From NCBI GenBank assembly GCA_049317725.1, contig JBMOHS010000001.1:1-64000 (forward strand): DNA of 64,000 bases. Reading direction: 5' to 3'. The position numbers and the translations under genes are program-made. Below are positions 11,892 through 23,043 of this stretch, piece by piece. Under the pieces are notes generated by a model, which had not been told where the DNA came from, did no database searches, and worked only from the letters and a program-made list of their open reading frames with translations. This stretch comes from CAIOZW01 sp049317725 (GTDB taxonomy: Bacteria; Acidobacteriota; Blastocatellia; RBC074). Position 1 is the first letter of the stretch, and each line of letters opens with the position of its first letter.

Positions 11892-11990
11892 GCATCAGCC
11901 AAGGACGTGGCGTGAATCTTACTCACGGGTCAGCACCGGTCGGAAGCAGCGTGCACCGGCTATGCGGGCGAGGCAGTTGGACACTGGCTT
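11892..11990 (+). ncRNA. ffs: Probable small signal recognition particle RNA (4.5S type)
   Basis: Bases 11929-11951 align without gaps to the conserved apical domain of bacterial SRP RNA: GTCAG, then CCGG, a loop, GG, and AGCAGC at the exact spacing. The one G-C pair that differs from the E. coli form is C-G here, a compensatory change. Nested pairings support an extended hairpin: CCAA 11899-11902 with TTGG 11977-11980; GCGT 11910-11913 with ATGC 11962-11965; CAC 11924-11926 with GTG 11951-11953; CC 11936-11937 with GG 11942-11943. The loop is GGTC rather than GGAA. It would bind the Ffh M domain. The ends are approximate. The rest of 11765-12108 shows nothing else. Confidence 0.65.
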
Positions 11991-12108
11991 CAGACGGGCC
12001 TCGGACTGGTCGAAGGTCGCGTTGGCGCGCGAGTCGGAGGTCTCACCGGTTCGGATACACGTCACCCGACATAGAGACAATAGACTCTACTGGCAGGAGA
12101 AAAGGATG

Positions 12109-12888
12109 TCAAGCAGGGCTTTCGGGCCGTTTACGGGAACGGGTGCGTTGGGGAGGGGGGACGGGGGCCTTGTACTGAAAGAACCGCTTGACTTCAGCCG
12201 GGAGAAGGTGGCGAAACTGGCCGGGGGCGAGCGATTCGTGGTCGAGAAACCCGATGGCGATGCGGCGCAGTTTGAGGACGGAGTGGCCGATCGAATCGAA
12301 CATGCGCCGGATCTGCTGGTTGCGGCCTTCAAAGAGCGTGACCCGATACCAAGCGTTGGTGGTGCTCTCTTCGATCAGTTCGATGCGGGCCGGGGCGGTG
12401 CGCGTGCCCTCGAGGATCACGCCGCGTTGGAGTTGGAGGATCTGCTGGTGGCCGGGTTTGCCTTTGACCTTGACCTCATAGACCTTGGGGACCTGTTTCG
12501 AGGCGTGGGCGATGAGTTGGGTGAAGGCACCATCGTTGGTGAGGAGCAGGAGTCCTTCGCTCTGGAAGTCGAGGCGTCCGACGGGATGGACCTTGTCACG
12601 GTAGGGGCCGAGGAGATCGATGACCAGCGGCCGTTGAAGCGGGTCGGAACGGCTGGTGAGAATGCCGGCCGGCTTGTTGAGCAGCAGGTAGAGCTTCTCC
12701 TGACGATCGAGTTTGGGGTTGATCAGCTTGCCGTGGACCTTAATGTGATCCCGTTGAGGATCGGCCTGGGTCCCCAGTTGGGTAATGACTTGGCCGTTGA
12801 CGGTGACGGCGCCGGTGACAATCAGCTCCTCGGCCTTGCGGCGGGAAGCGAGACCGGCGGCGGCGATGATCTTCTGGAGTCGTTCCAT
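12109..12888 (-). CDS. rRNA pseudouridine synthase, RsuA/RluB family
   Basis: The 259-residue enzyme should convert a specific uridine of ribosomal RNA to pseudouridine. An N-terminal S4 RNA-binding domain (RLQKIIAAAGLASRRKAEELI...VTVNG) precedes the catalytic domain, whose active-site aspartate lies in HPVGRLDFQSEGLLLLTND. Later family segments are VYEVKVKG and GRNQQIRRMF. RluB-type (23S helix 89) is more likely than RsuA, but this is not certain. The C-terminus is a basic proline-rich tail. The ATG at 12888 starts the S4 domain, with GAGAGG ten bases upstream; an upstream extension to 13008 would overlap folE and is low complexity. Confidence 0.9.
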   Translation of the reverse strand: MERLQKIIAAAGLASRRKAEELIVTGAVTVNGQVITQLGTQADPQRDHIKVHGKLINPKLDRQEKLYLLLNKPAGILTSRSDPLQRPLVIDLLGPYRDKVHPVGRLDFQSEGLLLLTNDGAFTQLIAHASKQVPKVYEVKVKGKPGHQQILQLQRGVILEGTRTAPARIELIEESTTNAWYRVTLFEGRNQQIRRMFDSIGHSVLKLRRIAIGFLDHESLAPGQFRHLLPAEVKRFFQYKAPVPPPQRTRSRKRPESPA

Positions 12889-12940
12889 CCGGAAGGAGCC
12901 TCTCGGTTTCAGGGGAGTGTGCGCCTCCCCTGGGGGGGGG

Positions 12941-13513
12941 TTAGTGGCGTGGGGCGGCAAGAAGCGCCATGGCTTCGTGTCGGGTGCGCTCGTCCTTGCG
13001 GAAGACACCGCGCACTGCCGAGGTGATGGTCGAGGCTCCGTGTTTCTTGACTCCGCGCATGGCCATGCAGAGGTGGACGGCCTCGATGACCACCATGACG
13101 CCGCGGGGGCGCAGCTCCCCCTGGTAGAGAATCTCGGCGATCTGGGTGGTCAACCGCTCCTGGACTTGTGGGCGGCGTGCGTAGAGATCGCTGATCCGGG
13201 CCAGCTTCGAGAGGCCGATGATGCGACCTTCATTCGGGATATAGGCGATGTGGGCCACACCGGTGAAGGGAAGGAGATGATGCTCGCAGATGGAATAGAT
13301 CGGGATGTCGCGGACCATGACGATCTCGTCGTGGGTCTCCGCGGGGATTACTTTGATCTCTTGCTCGACGGGTTCGTGGAGTCCTCCACAGATCTCCTGG
13401 TACATCTCGGCGACGCGGTGTGGGGTCTCAGCGATGCCTGGACGAGTCAAGTCCTCACCAATCCCCTCCAGGATCAGTCGCACACCGGCAGCGATCTTCT
13501 CTAAATCGAACAT
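12941..13513 (-). CDS. folE: GTP cyclohydrolase I
   Basis: This type IA GTP cyclohydrolase makes 7,8-dihydroneopterin triphosphate for folate. The 190-residue product has [17 protein letters not shown], the zinc-site segment [11 protein letters not shown] (Cys and His ligands) and the second cysteine in HLCMAMRGV, together with IGLSKLARI and RPQVQERL. All metal ligands are present. I chose the ATG at 13513 (MFDLEKI), which has AGAGAGG nine bases upstream; an ATG at 13537 would add eight residues. It lies upstream of the pseudouridine synthase gene on the same strand and diverges from ppk. Confidence 0.95.
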   Translation of the reverse strand: MFDLEKIAAGVRLILEGIGEDLTRPGIAETPHRVAEMYQEICGGLHEPVEQEIKVIPAETHDEIVMVRDIPIYSICEHHLLPFTGVAHIAYIPNEGRIIGLSKLARISDLYARRPQVQERLTTQIAEILYQGELRPRGVMVVIEAVHLCMAMRGVKKHGASTITSAVRGVFRKDERTRHEAMALLAAPRH

Positions 13514-13658
13514 TCCTTGGCGCCTCTCTGCGGTCATCTTCTTCTCGGGTCCAGAGCCCACTCGTCAGGGGGAGGAGCAGGAGTCTTCCCCGATGGAGCA
13601 GGCTCCCCATTATGGAGAAGAGAGCGGGGGAGGCGCAAGGAGCCGATCTGGGCCAAAA

Positions 13659-13688
13659 TTGACGGAGAGGAAAAACTTTAAATAGAAT
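13659..13688 (+). promoter_or_regulatory. Probable sigma70 promoter of ppk
   Basis: TTGACG (13659-13664) and TAGAAT (13683-13688) each match consensus at five of six positions, with an 18-base A/T-rich spacer. It is the most A/T-rich patch in the folE-ppk gap. The leader before the ppk ATG (13786) would be about 90 bases and contains two ATAGGGGTG copies 12 bases apart, around 13734-13755. Confidence 0.6.
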
Positions 13689-13785
13689 GAAGGGGTTGTA
13701 GCGTACGATCGGGAGGTACCGGGCAAGCGGGCGATAGGGGTGGCAATAGGGGTGTAACAGACGGTAAGCAGAAGCGGGAGGGGAG

Positions 13786-15951
13786 ATGGAACCGACAGTA
13801 GAAGGGCGATCAAGCACGCGGCCAGCGGGGAGTGTCTCTGCCTCGCTGGGAATCTTGGTGGGAGGAGACCGGCGTAGCAGCGGAGCCCCGCCAGAGGGCG
13901 CTTACTTCAATCGGGAACTGAGCTGGATTGAGTTCAACAGCCGAGTCCTCGAGGAGGCGCTCGATCCCACACAGCCGCTCTTGGAGCGCTTGAAATTTCT
14001 GGCGATCTTCTCGGACAACCTCGACGAGTTCTTCATGGTGCGGGTGTCGGGGCTGCAAGAGCAGTTGGAGGCCGATCCGACACTCCTCTCACCGGACGGT
14101 CTGACACCGGCGACACAGTTGCGGATGATCGGGGAGCGGCTCCGAACTCTCGTCGAGATCCAGATGCGGTGCCTCCGCGAGCAGGTTCTGCCAGGGCTGC
14201 GCACCTTTGGGATCGAGATCGTGACGTATGATCAATTGGACGCGGCAGAGCAGGCAGACTTTCAGACGCTCTTCTCGGAATGGATCTTTCCGATCTTGAC
14301 GCCCTTGCTGGTCGATCCGAGCCACCCATTTCCGATCATCTCAAATATCAGCCTCAACCTGGGGATCCTGGTGATCCCGGAGAACCCGCGGAATGGGGAT
14401 GGACCGCGGTTTGCGAGGCTCAAGCTGCCGCCAAATGTTCCGCGGCTGCTGCCGGTCGTGGAAGGGGGAACCCGTTTTGTCTTGCTGGAAGAGGTGGTGA
14501 CAGCCAACATCAAGGCCCTCTTTCCGGGGATGCGCATCCTCGAATGTCAGCCCTTCCGGATTACCCGGGACGCCGATATCGAGATCGAGGAGGACGAGGC
14601 GGGCGATCTGCTCAAGAAGATTGAGGAGCGGCTTCAACAGCGCCGTTTCGGGTTTGGCGTGCGGCTGGAAGTGGCTTCGGGGATGAGCCCGCAGATGGTC
14701 GAGCTGCTCCGCCACTCGTTGGAATTGGAGGCACAGGACGTCTACACGATCGATGGTCCCCTCAACATCCCAGGGCTGATGGCGCTGACGCGGCTCGATT
14801 TTCCGGGGCTCAAAGACGCTCCATTCACGCCAGCGACGCCACCGATCCTCCGGCAACACGAATCGATTCTGGACGCGATCCGGCAACAGGACATTCTGCT
14901 GCACCACCCTTACGACTCGTTCGTTCCCGTCGTCGAGTTCATCCGGGCGGCGGCGCGGGATCCGCAGGTCTTGGCGATCAAACAGACGCTCTACCGGGTT
15001 GGCCGGGATTCACCGATCGTCGAGGCGCTGATCGAGGCGGCGAGAAATGGGAAGCAGGTGGCGGTCCTCGTCGAACTGAAGGCACGCTTTGACGAAGAGA
15101 ACAATATTCTGTGGGCGCGTCGAATGGAGGAGGCCGGGGTCCACGTCGTCTACGGCGTGGTCGGGTTAAAGACGCACGCGAAGATCGCGCTGGTGGTGCG
15201 GCAGGAGCAGGGGGCGATCCGGCGGTACATCCACCTCGGGACCGGCAACTACAATGCGACCACATCGCGGATCTACACGGACTTTGGGCTCTTGACGGCC
15301 GATCGGGAGTTGGGGGCGGATGCGTCGGAGTTGTTCAACTATCTGACAGGGTATTCGCGTCAGAACCGGTATCGCAAGCTGTTGGTGGCCCCGGTCAGCC
15401 TGCGGCGGGGCATCGTGGAGATGATCCGTCGCGAAGTGGCGCACCACCGCGCGGGACGGCCTGCCGGAATCATCGCCATGTTCAACAGTTTGACAGACAC
15501 GGGGCTGGTCGACGAGTTGTATACCGCCTCCCGCGAGGGGGTGCCGATCGATCTGATCGTCCGGGGGGTCTGTTGTTTACGACCGGGGCTGCCCGGGGTG
15601 AGTGAAACGATCCGGGTCGGGTCGATCGTCGGGCGGTTCCTCGAGCACACGCGGGTCTATCGGTTCCTCAATGGCGGGGAGGAGGCGATCTATCTCGGAA
15701 GTGCAGACCTGATGAACCGTAACCTGGATCGGCGGATCGAGATTCTCTTTCCGCTGGAGGATGTACGACTGCGGGAGCGATTGGTCGAGGAGGTCCTGGT
15801 GCCCGCCCTGCGGGACACGGCCAAGATGCGCTGGCTGGAATCGAATGGCCAGTACCACCGCCCGCATCCATCCGAGGAGAGCCCTTTCAATCTGCAGAAG
15901 TATCTGCTTCCACCCGCGAGACAAGAGCCGGCGAGGCAAGAGGTGGAGTAG
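13786..15951 (+). CDS. ppk: Polyphosphate kinase 1
   Basis: PPK1 reversibly polymerises the gamma-phosphate of ATP into polyphosphate. The 721-residue protein has the N-terminal [19 protein letters not shown], the central [13 protein letters not shown] and [14 protein letters not shown], and the first catalytic histidine (His464) in [10 protein letters not shown]. The segment [19 protein letters not shown] and the C-terminal [18 protein letters not shown] complete the PLD-like active site. Its length is typical. The ATG lies just behind GGGAGGGG, and a sigma70-like promoter lies about 100 bases upstream. The first 40 residues before the conserved domain are variable. The gene is divergent from folE. 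Confidence 0.96.
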   Translation: MEPTVEGRSSTRPAGSVSASLGILVGGDRRSSGAPPEGAYFNRELSWIEFNSRVLEEALDPTQPLLERLKFLAIFSDNLDEFFMVRVSGLQEQLEADPTLLSPDGLTPATQLRMIGERLRTLVEIQMRCLREQVLPGLRTFGIEIVTYDQLDAAEQADFQTLFSEWIFPILTPLLVDPSHPFPIISNISLNLGILVIPENPRNGDGPRFARLKLPPNVPRLLPVVEGGTRFVLLEEVVTANIKALFPGMRILECQPFRITRDADIEIEEDEAGDLLKKIEERLQQRRFGFGVRLEVASGMSPQMVELLRHSLELEAQDVYTIDGPLNIPGLMALTRLDFPGLKDAPFTPATPPILRQHESILDAIRQQDILLHHPYDSFVPVVEFIRAAARDPQVLAIKQTLYRVGRDSPIVEALIEAARNGKQVAVLVELKARFDEENNILWARRMEEAGVHVVYGVVGLKTHAKIALVVRQEQGAIRRYIHLGTGNYNATTSRIYTDFGLLTADRELGADASELFNYLTGYSRQNRYRKLLVAPVSLRRGIVEMIRREVAHHRAGRPAGIIAMFNSLTDTGLVDELYTASREGVPIDLIVRGVCCLRPGLPGVSETIRVGSIVGRFLEHTRVYRFLNGGEEAIYLGSADLMNRNLDRRIEILFPLEDVRLRERLVEEVLVPALRDTAKMRWLESNGQYHRPHPSEESPFNLQKYLLPPARQEPARQEVE

Positions 15952-15994
15952 CCCTCGTGATTGGGGAGAACGAATTGAGAGGGGGAGGTGTGCC

Positions 15995-18367
15995 TTGGAC
16001 TGGATGAGGATGGGAGAGAAGAACCGGCGAAGACGGTCAGGGAGAGTTCTGCTGGGGATGGTTCTGCTCGGAGTCGGGAGCTGGGCAGTGCCCACGACTG
16101 GGCTGACGCACTGGGCGGAAGGGCGGAGTGAACAAGCAGGGACAGTGGGGCTGGATGGGCGATTCGTCATTGGACGTCCGGCGCTGACAGATCTCTGGGT
16201 GGATCCGCTCAACGGAGATGACAGCCGGTCCGGTAACAGCCGGTCGATGGCCTTGCGAACCCTGCGCGCCGCCTGGAACCGGATTCCGCAGGGGGCTCCT
16301 CTGACCGGCAATGGGTGGCGAATCCTCCTGGTCGAGGGAAGCTACCCGGAGGCGAGCATCCCCAACTATCTGGAAAAGCGCTATGGGACGGCCCGCTTTC
16401 CGATCCTCCTGCAAGGGGCGGATGGGCCGGGGAAGGCCGTGCTGCAAGGGGATCTCAACATCTTCGACTGTCGGTATCTCTACCTGGTCGACCTGACGAT
16501 TCGGCCGCTACCGGCGGGAGACACGCTCCACTTCGAGAAGTGTGATCACGTGCTGATGCGGGGGCTGGAGCTGGACGGGGGACGCTGGATCAGCGAGGGG
16601 CAGAGCACGCCAGTCGCGCGGGAGACCCTCAAGATCAACCAGTCGCAGTACATCTACCTTGAGGATTGCAACATTCACGGCGCCGGTGACAATGCGGTTG
16701 ATTACGTCGCGGTCCAGTACGGGCACGCGATCGGCAACCGGATTTACAACAGCAACGACTGGGCGATGTATGTCAAGGGAGGGTCCGCCTACCTGCGGGT
16801 CGAGGGAAACGAGTTCTACGATGCGGGGACGGGCGGGTTCACGTGTGGCCAGGGGACAGGGTTCGAGTGGATGACCTCGCCGTGGCTGCACTACGAGGCC
16901 TACGACATCAAGGTGATCAACAACGTCGTGCACGACACGGAGGGGGCGGGGCTGGGCGTCAATGGGGGCTATAACATCCTCATGGCGTGGAACACGCTCT
17001 ACCGGGTGGGGCGGCGAAGCCACGTCATCGAAGTAGTCCCCGGCAGTCGGAGTTGCGATGGGAACACTGCCCGGTGTCAGACGAATCAGACGGCGGGCGG
17101 GTGGGGTGGAGCGATCCCCGAGGGGCAGTATATTCCAGCCCGGAACGTCTATTTGTATAACAACCTCGTCTACAACCCGGCCGGGTATCAGAGTCGCTGG
17201 CAGCACTTCGAGATTCGTGGGCCGGTGGTGCCGCCATCGGGAAGCAATGTGACCTCACCGGCGAGGGTCGATATCAACCTGCAGATTCGCGGCAACATCA
17301 TCTGGAACGGGCCGCCGGGCCACTCACTCGGGTTGGGAGGGAGCACCGGCTGCCAGCCCTCGAACATGACCTGCAACGAGGCGCAGATTCGGGCGGAGAA
17401 TGCGATCAACAGCCTCGAGCCGCAACTGGTCAATCCGGCAGCCGGGGACTATCGGCCGCAGCCGGGGAGCAATGTCACGAGAGCGAGCACGTACCTGCCC
17501 GGGGCGTTCAATTGGAGTGATGCCCCTGGGACACCGACGGTTCCTGCGGGGGAGCTGGCCAATGTCGTCTCCTTCGATCTGGTGGGCAGACCGCGGCGGG
17601 GAGGTGGACCGCCGGGAGCCTTGCTGCCAGGGCGAGCGGTGACGACGGTCTCGGCGGCCAGTTTCCTGCGGGGAGGAGTGGCGGGAGGATCGATCGTCTC
17701 GGCCTTCGGCATCGAGTTGGCGCCGGGAGTGGGGACGGCGAATGCGGTGCCCTTGCCGGACACACTGCAGGGAGTCTCGGCGGTGATCGAGGATGGAACG
17801 GGAGGCAGCCGGCGGGCGCCGCTCTTCTTCGTCTCGCCCGGTCAGATCAATTTCCTGATTCCGGCGCAGACGCCGCTGGGACAGGCGACGCTGCTCGTCC
17901 GTGCGGATGGGGCGACCGGAGAACCCTTGCTGACGGGAGCGCTCCGGATCGAACCAGTAGCCCCGGGGCTCTTCACGGCTGACGCGAGTGGGCGTGGAGC
18001 TCCTGCGGCGCTGCTCTTGCGCGTCCGCAGCGGGAGTGGCGGGCAGGCCACCTGGGGGTATGAGCCGGTGACCGAGATCGATGCGGCGACGGGGCGGCCC
18101 GTCGCCCTGGCGATCGACCTTGGACCCGTTGGGGACGAGGTCTACCTGATCCTCTTCGGGACAGGCTGGCGGCGAGCATCGGAGGTCGTCGCCAGCGTGG
18201 GAGGGGTGGCTGTCCCAGTGGTCTTCTCAGGAGGCCATCCGGACTGGGTCGGACTCGATCAGCTGAACGTACGGATCCCGCGCGAGATGGCAGGACGGGG
18301 CTTGGTCGAGCTTCTGGTGACGGCGGACGGTGTGCTCTCGAACTCGCTCTCGGTTCGCTTCAAGTGA
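15995..18367 (+). CDS. Secreted right-handed beta-helix protein with TIGR03437-type C-terminal domain
   Basis: The product has about 790 residues. An arginine-rich start and hydrophobic VLLGMVLLGVGSWAV form a signal peptide. Residues ~60-440 look like a parallel beta-helix of the polysaccharide-lyase/DUF1565 kind: LWVDPLNGDDSRSGNSRSM, then repeated strands such as YIYLEDCNIHGAGDNAVDY, LRVEGNEFYDAG and IKVINNVVHDTEGAG. The last ~240 residues (VSAASFLRGGVAGGSIVSAF, VSPGQINFLIPAQTPLG) match the acidobacterial TIGR03437 domain. The substrate is unknown; carbohydrate binding or cleavage is plausible. The start is a TTG with GGGGGAGG six bases upstream; the ATG at 16004 is the alternative. It follows ppk by 43 bases. 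Confidence 0.85.
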   Translation: MDWMRMGEKNRRRRSGRVLLGMVLLGVGSWAVPTTGLTHWAEGRSEQAGTVGLDGRFVIGRPALTDLWVDPLNGDDSRSGNSRSMALRTLRAAWNRIPQGAPLTGNGWRILLVEGSYPEASIPNYLEKRYGTARFPILLQGADGPGKAVLQGDLNIFDCRYLYLVDLTIRPLPAGDTLHFEKCDHVLMRGLELDGGRWISEGQSTPVARETLKINQSQYIYLEDCNIHGAGDNAVDYVAVQYGHAIGNRIYNSNDWAMYVKGGSAYLRVEGNEFYDAGTGGFTCGQGTGFEWMTSPWLHYEAYDIKVINNVVHDTEGAGLGVNGGYNILMAWNTLYRVGRRSHVIEVVPGSRSCDGNTARCQTNQTAGGWGGAIPEGQYIPARNVYLYNNLVYNPAGYQSRWQHFEIRGPVVPPSGSNVTSPARVDINLQIRGNIIWNGPPGHSLGLGGSTGCQPSNMTCNEAQIRAENAINSLEPQLVNPAAGDYRPQPGSNVTRASTYLPGAFNWSDAPGTPTVPAGELANVVSFDLVGRPRRGGGPPGALLPGRAVTTVSAASFLRGGVAGGSIVSAFGIELAPGVGTANAVPLPDTLQGVSAVIEDGTGGSRRAPLFFVSPGQINFLIPAQTPLGQATLLVRADGATGEPLLTGALRIEPVAPGLFTADASGRGAPAALLLRVRSGSGGQATWGYEPVTEIDAATGRPVALAIDLGPVGDEVYLILFGTGWRRASEVVASVGGVAVPVVFSGGHPDWVGLDQLNVRIPREMAGRGLVELLVTADGVLSNSLSVRFK

Positions 18368-18389
18368 CCGTACTTGAGAGGACCGGCGG

Positions 18390-19436
18390 TCAGACAGGAG
18401 AGAGCCGGACGATCCGGGAGTCGCGAGCGGAGTGGTAGATCGCCTCGACCAGTTCGAGTGAGTGGCGTCCCTCGCGGCCATCGATGCGGGGAGAGCGCTG
18501 CTCGACGATCGCCTCGATCATCTCGGCGATCTGGCGCCGATGGCCTTCCGCGGAGATCGCCGAGGGGTTCGCGGCACCATTGGTCAGGTCTTCCGTGAGG
18601 AGCTGGGGCGGATCTTCGCCGTCGATTCGCCAGTGTCCGATCGAGTCCCCTTCGAGGAGGATCGTGCCGCGCTCCCCGCTCAGTTCCAATCGACGTTGGA
18701 ACCCAGGCTTGGCGGAAGTTGCGGCCTCGATGACCCCAAGGGCGCCGCTCTCGAACTGGAGGCTGGCGACGAGAGTGTCCTCGCCTTCGAGATGGGGGTA
18801 GCGCAGCGCACCGCGGAAAGCGGCGACCTGCCGAACGGGGCCCGCGATCCAGCGAAGCAGGTCGACGGTATGGATGGCCTGATTGATGAGCGCGCCGCCT
18901 CCATCGAGGGCGAGCGTGCCGTGCCAAGATTCGGGCGCGTAGTAGCTGGGCTCGCGGTACCACTTGACGATGGCATCGGCGAGGAAGATCTGCCCGAGAC
19001 GCCCTTGTCGCACCGCCTGTTCGATCTGCTGGACGGCGGGAAGAAAGCGGGACTGGAAGATGACGCCGAGTCTGACCTGATGGCGGCCGCAGGCGTCGAT
19101 GAGCGCGTCGGCACGGGAGAGGTTGATCTCGATCGGCTTCTCGACGAGGACGTGACGCCCGGCCTCGGCCGCACGAATCCCATAGGTGGCATGCGTCCCG
19201 CTCGGCGTACAGATACTGACGAGGTCCAGCCCGGGGTGCGCCAGAAATCGGTCGTACTCCTGGTAGGCGGTTCCACCGTAGCGTTGGACAAACGACTCGC
19301 CGCGCGCCCTGTCGCGCGTGCAGACGGCGACGAGGTGTGCTGCGGGAGTGTGCTCCGCCAGCCTGGCGATCGCCTCGGCCTGGACTGCGGCAATCATTCC
19401 ACACCCCACCAATCCAACTCCGATCGTCTCTGCCAT
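18390..19436 (-). CDS. Gfo/Idh/MocA-family NAD(P)-dependent oxidoreductase
   Basis: The 348-residue protein has an N-terminal Rossmann domain with [15 protein letters not shown], then [13 protein letters not shown] and the family-typical [11 protein letters not shown], whose lysine is the usual catalytic residue. The C-terminal alpha/beta domain contains [11 protein letters not shown] and [19 protein letters not shown]. Members oxidise or reduce sugars and related polyols; the substrate here cannot be read from sequence. The ATG at 19436 has GAGGAG eight bases upstream. The gene is convergent with the beta-helix gene (22-base gap) and divergent from the VOC/OYE/MFS cluster, which may belong to the same pathway. 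Confidence 0.9.
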   Translation of the reverse strand: MAETIGVGLVGCGMIAAVQAEAIARLAEHTPAAHLVAVCTRDRARGESFVQRYGGTAYQEYDRFLAHPGLDLVSICTPSGTHATYGIRAAEAGRHVLVEKPIEINLSRADALIDACGRHQVRLGVIFQSRFLPAVQQIEQAVRQGRLGQIFLADAIVKWYREPSYYAPESWHGTLALDGGGALINQAIHTVDLLRWIAGPVRQVAAFRGALRYPHLEGEDTLVASLQFESGALGVIEAATSAKPGFQRRLELSGERGTILLEGDSIGHWRIDGEDPPQLLTEDLTNGAANPSAISAEGHRRQIAEMIEAIVEQRSPRIDGREGRHSLELVEAIYHSARDSRIVRLSPV

Positions 19437-19452
19437 CGCGCGCGCTCCTCAA

Positions 19453-19476
19453 TTTGGGGATTTGGGGATTTGGGGA
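19453..19476. repeat. Three exact copies of an 8-bp tandem repeat
   Basis: TTTGGGGA is repeated three times head to tail and then decays into TTCTGGG, in the divergent gap between the MocA-family gene and the VOC gene. The rest of the gap (19477-19695) holds a short inverted repeat, CGTGA/TCACG, around 19634-19653 and nothing else I can name. Confidence 0.85.
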
Positions 19477-19695
19477 TTCTGGGCGGCTGGTCGGTCGAAC
19501 TGGTCTTGCCCAGCAGACGCAAGCAGGCTACCCTCTCGGGGTCTTCCGGCAGGGAAGATCCTATCCGTTCGTCAGTACGACAGTCTGGATTATACGGGAA
19601 AGAGGACGGGTTGGGGAGCGGGGCGGCCGTGCCGTGAATCATGAAAATCACGAATCGAAAAGAGCTTGGAGCGGGTGTCCACGAGGAAGAAGCGT

Positions 19696-20121
19696 ATGGC
19701 CATCACGATTGAAGGCATTCATCACGCCGGGATCCTGGTCACCGATCTGGAACGAGCGATCGCTTTTTACGAAGGGGTGCTCGGGCTCGTGCCGTTGGCG
19801 CGACCGGATCTGGGATTTGCCGGCCGGTGGTACGATCTGTGCAACGGACAGCAGTTGCACCTGATGTGCGTCGAGCAGGTGCCGGGACATCACGATCCGC
19901 CCCGGCACGACCGGCATCTCGCCTTGTCGGTGGCCTCGCTCGATGCCACGGAGGCCGAGCTGCGACGTCAAGGGGTGGAGATTGGCTATGGCAGCGGGCG
20001 ATCGGGCCGACCGCAGCTCTTCATTCGGGATCCGGATGGGAACACCATCGAGCTCCGGTCAGGAGAGCGGACGGGCGGGGTGGCCGGGAAGCCTCCCCTG
20101 CCCTCCCCCGAAGCGCAGTGA
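19696..20121 (+). CDS. VOC-superfamily (glyoxalase/dioxygenase-like) protein
   Basis: The 141-residue protein is a single vicinal-oxygen-chelate domain: [28 protein letters not shown], then [19 protein letters not shown] and the closing [14 protein letters not shown]. Likely metal ligands are the His in IHHAG, the His in RHLALSV and the Glu in NTIEL. Members act as glyoxalases, ring-cleavage dioxygenases, epimerases or resistance proteins, so the reaction is open. The ATG at 19696 with GAGGAAG upstream starts the domain; a TTG at 19666 would add ten residues. The tail after ELRSGE is proline-rich. It is 37 bases upstream of the OYE gene and probably in one operon with it. Confidence 0.85.
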   Translation: MAITIEGIHHAGILVTDLERAIAFYEGVLGLVPLARPDLGFAGRWYDLCNGQQLHLMCVEQVPGHHDPPRHDRHLALSVASLDATEAELRRQGVEIGYGSGRSGRPQLFIRDPDGNTIELRSGERTGGVAGKPPLPSPEAQ

Positions 20122-20158
20122 AACCGATCGGTCGAACGAACCAGAGGAGAGAAGAACG

Positions 20159-21616
<1,458 letters not shown>

Positions 21617-21739
21617 CCAGGATCAGGCTTTGATCTCGACGTGGTTGTCGCTGTGGAGAGGGCTGGGTCACCTGCCGCTATCCCGGGACCAGATCGATCC
21701 CGTTCGCCAAGCAAATGTGCCACACAGAGGAGGCAATCG

Positions 21740-23041
21740 GTGAGGAGAGAAGCATCCAGTCAGCAGCCCTTCTACGGATGGTGGATTGTCGGAGCCGCCT
21801 TCGTCTTCATGATGATGATCGTCGGCTTCGTCCTCTACGGGTTGCCGCAGTTCTTTCCGAACTACATCGCGGAGTTTGGCTGGCGTCGGGATCAGATCCA
21901 GCTCGGGAACACGCTCAGCAAGATCATCGTCGGCCCGCTCTTCGGATTTGCCGCTGGGTGGGCGATGGAGCGGTACGGCCCGCGCCGGGTCATGCTGGTC
22001 GGAGCGCTCTTCGCGGGAACCGCGCTGGTCGGGTTCAGCGGGATGAGTTCGCTCTCGCAGCTCTATCTCTTCTACTTTTTCAATGCGCTCGGGTATCTCT
22101 GTGCGGGCCCATTGCCGGCCCAGGTCTTGATCAGCAATTGGTTTGCGCGATGGCGCGGACGGATGATGGGCATCGCCTATGTCGGAATCGGCGCGGGAGG
22201 GGCGATCGTCCCGTGGTTGATTCTCTGGTCGCGGGAGCGCTTCGGGTGGCGGGGATCGCTGCAGTTGATGGCGGGAATCATCGTCGTCTCGCTCGGGGCG
22301 CTGGCGCTCTTCGTCGTCCGGCGACATCCCGCAGAGATGGGCCAGTTTCCGGATGGAGCCGATCCCGCCGAGGCAGGTCAGGAGGCGGCCCCCAACGGGC
22401 CCGCGCCGCGGATGTCCCGGGTCCTTCGCACCCAAACCTTCTGGTTGCTGGCCCTCGGCAGTGTGCTCAGCATCAGCGCCGTCGGCGGAGTGACCCAGAA
22501 CCTGCCCCTCTTCCTCGCCGACATCACTCAATCGAACGAGGAGGCCCGACGAGCCGCCGCGATCTACCCGAGCATCGTCCTGCTGACCAGCATCGCCGGG
22601 CGACTCTCGATGGGCTATCTGGCCGACCGATTCCGCAAGAAGCACGTCATGCTGGCGACCTTTCTGCTGATCGGCGTCTCGATCCCGCTGCTCCCGTTGT
22701 CGCGCGAGCACCCAGAACTGCTCTACGTCTTCGCGGTGCTCTTCGGCTTTGGGCTAGGAGCAGACTATATGCTGATTCCGTTGATGACTGCGGAGTGCTT
22801 TGGATTGGTGGGGTTGAGTCGGATCCTCGGCATCATCATCACCAGCGACTCCGTCGGAGAGTCGTTGATGCCGTGGGCCGTCGCCAGGATCCGCGAAGGG
22901 ACAGGGAGCTACGACATCGGATTTCTCCTGCTGACCGGGGTCGCCCTGCTCGGAGCGGTGGCGATCCTTGGGATCCGGTATCGGGATGGAGAGCCGATCA
23001 GCCGACAACAACTCCGTGACGTGCCGAGCGCACAGAAGTGA
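21740..23041 (+). CDS. Major facilitator superfamily transporter
   Basis: The 433-residue inner-membrane protein shows about twelve hydrophobic helices in two halves. The loop 2-3 motif reads GWAMERYGPRRVMLVG in the first half and GYLADRFRKKHVMLA in the second. The start FYGWWIVGAAFVFMM and the signature NALGYLCAGPLPAQVLISNWFARWRGRMMG resemble the oxalate/formate-monocarboxylate (OFA/MCT-like) branch, so a small organic acid is a plausible substrate. The GTG at 21740 has GAGGAGG six to seven bases upstream, which decides the start; longer in-frame versions add non-membrane sequence. It is convergent with the O-antigen ligase-like gene with a two-base gap. Confidence 0.88.
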   Translation: MRREASSQQPFYGWWIVGAAFVFMMMIVGFVLYGLPQFFPNYIAEFGWRRDQIQLGNTLSKIIVGPLFGFAAGWAMERYGPRRVMLVGALFAGTALVGFSGMSSLSQLYLFYFFNALGYLCAGPLPAQVLISNWFARWRGRMMGIAYVGIGAGGAIVPWLILWSRERFGWRGSLQLMAGIIVVSLGALALFVVRRHPAEMGQFPDGADPAEAGQEAAPNGPAPRMSRVLRTQTFWLLALGSVLSISAVGGVTQNLPLFLADITQSNEEARRAAAIYPSIVLLTSIAGRLSMGYLADRFRKKHVMLATFLLIGVSIPLLPLSREHPELLYVFAVLFGFGLGADYMLIPLMTAECFGLVGLSRILGIIITSDSVGESLMPWAVARIREGTGSYDIGFLLLTGVALLGAVAILGIRYRDGEPISRQQLRDVPSAQK

Positions 23042-23043
23042 CG

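Noticed and set aside
11842..13026. Plus-strand open frame of 394 codons across the SRP RNA and opposite the pseudouridine synthase
   Set aside because: The minus-strand S4 and catalytic motifs are clear, and the plus-strand protein is low complexity with no start signal.
18365..18392. Shared terminator between the convergent beta-helix and MocA genes
   Set aside because: TGACCG and CGGTCA can pair, but there is no T-run on either strand.
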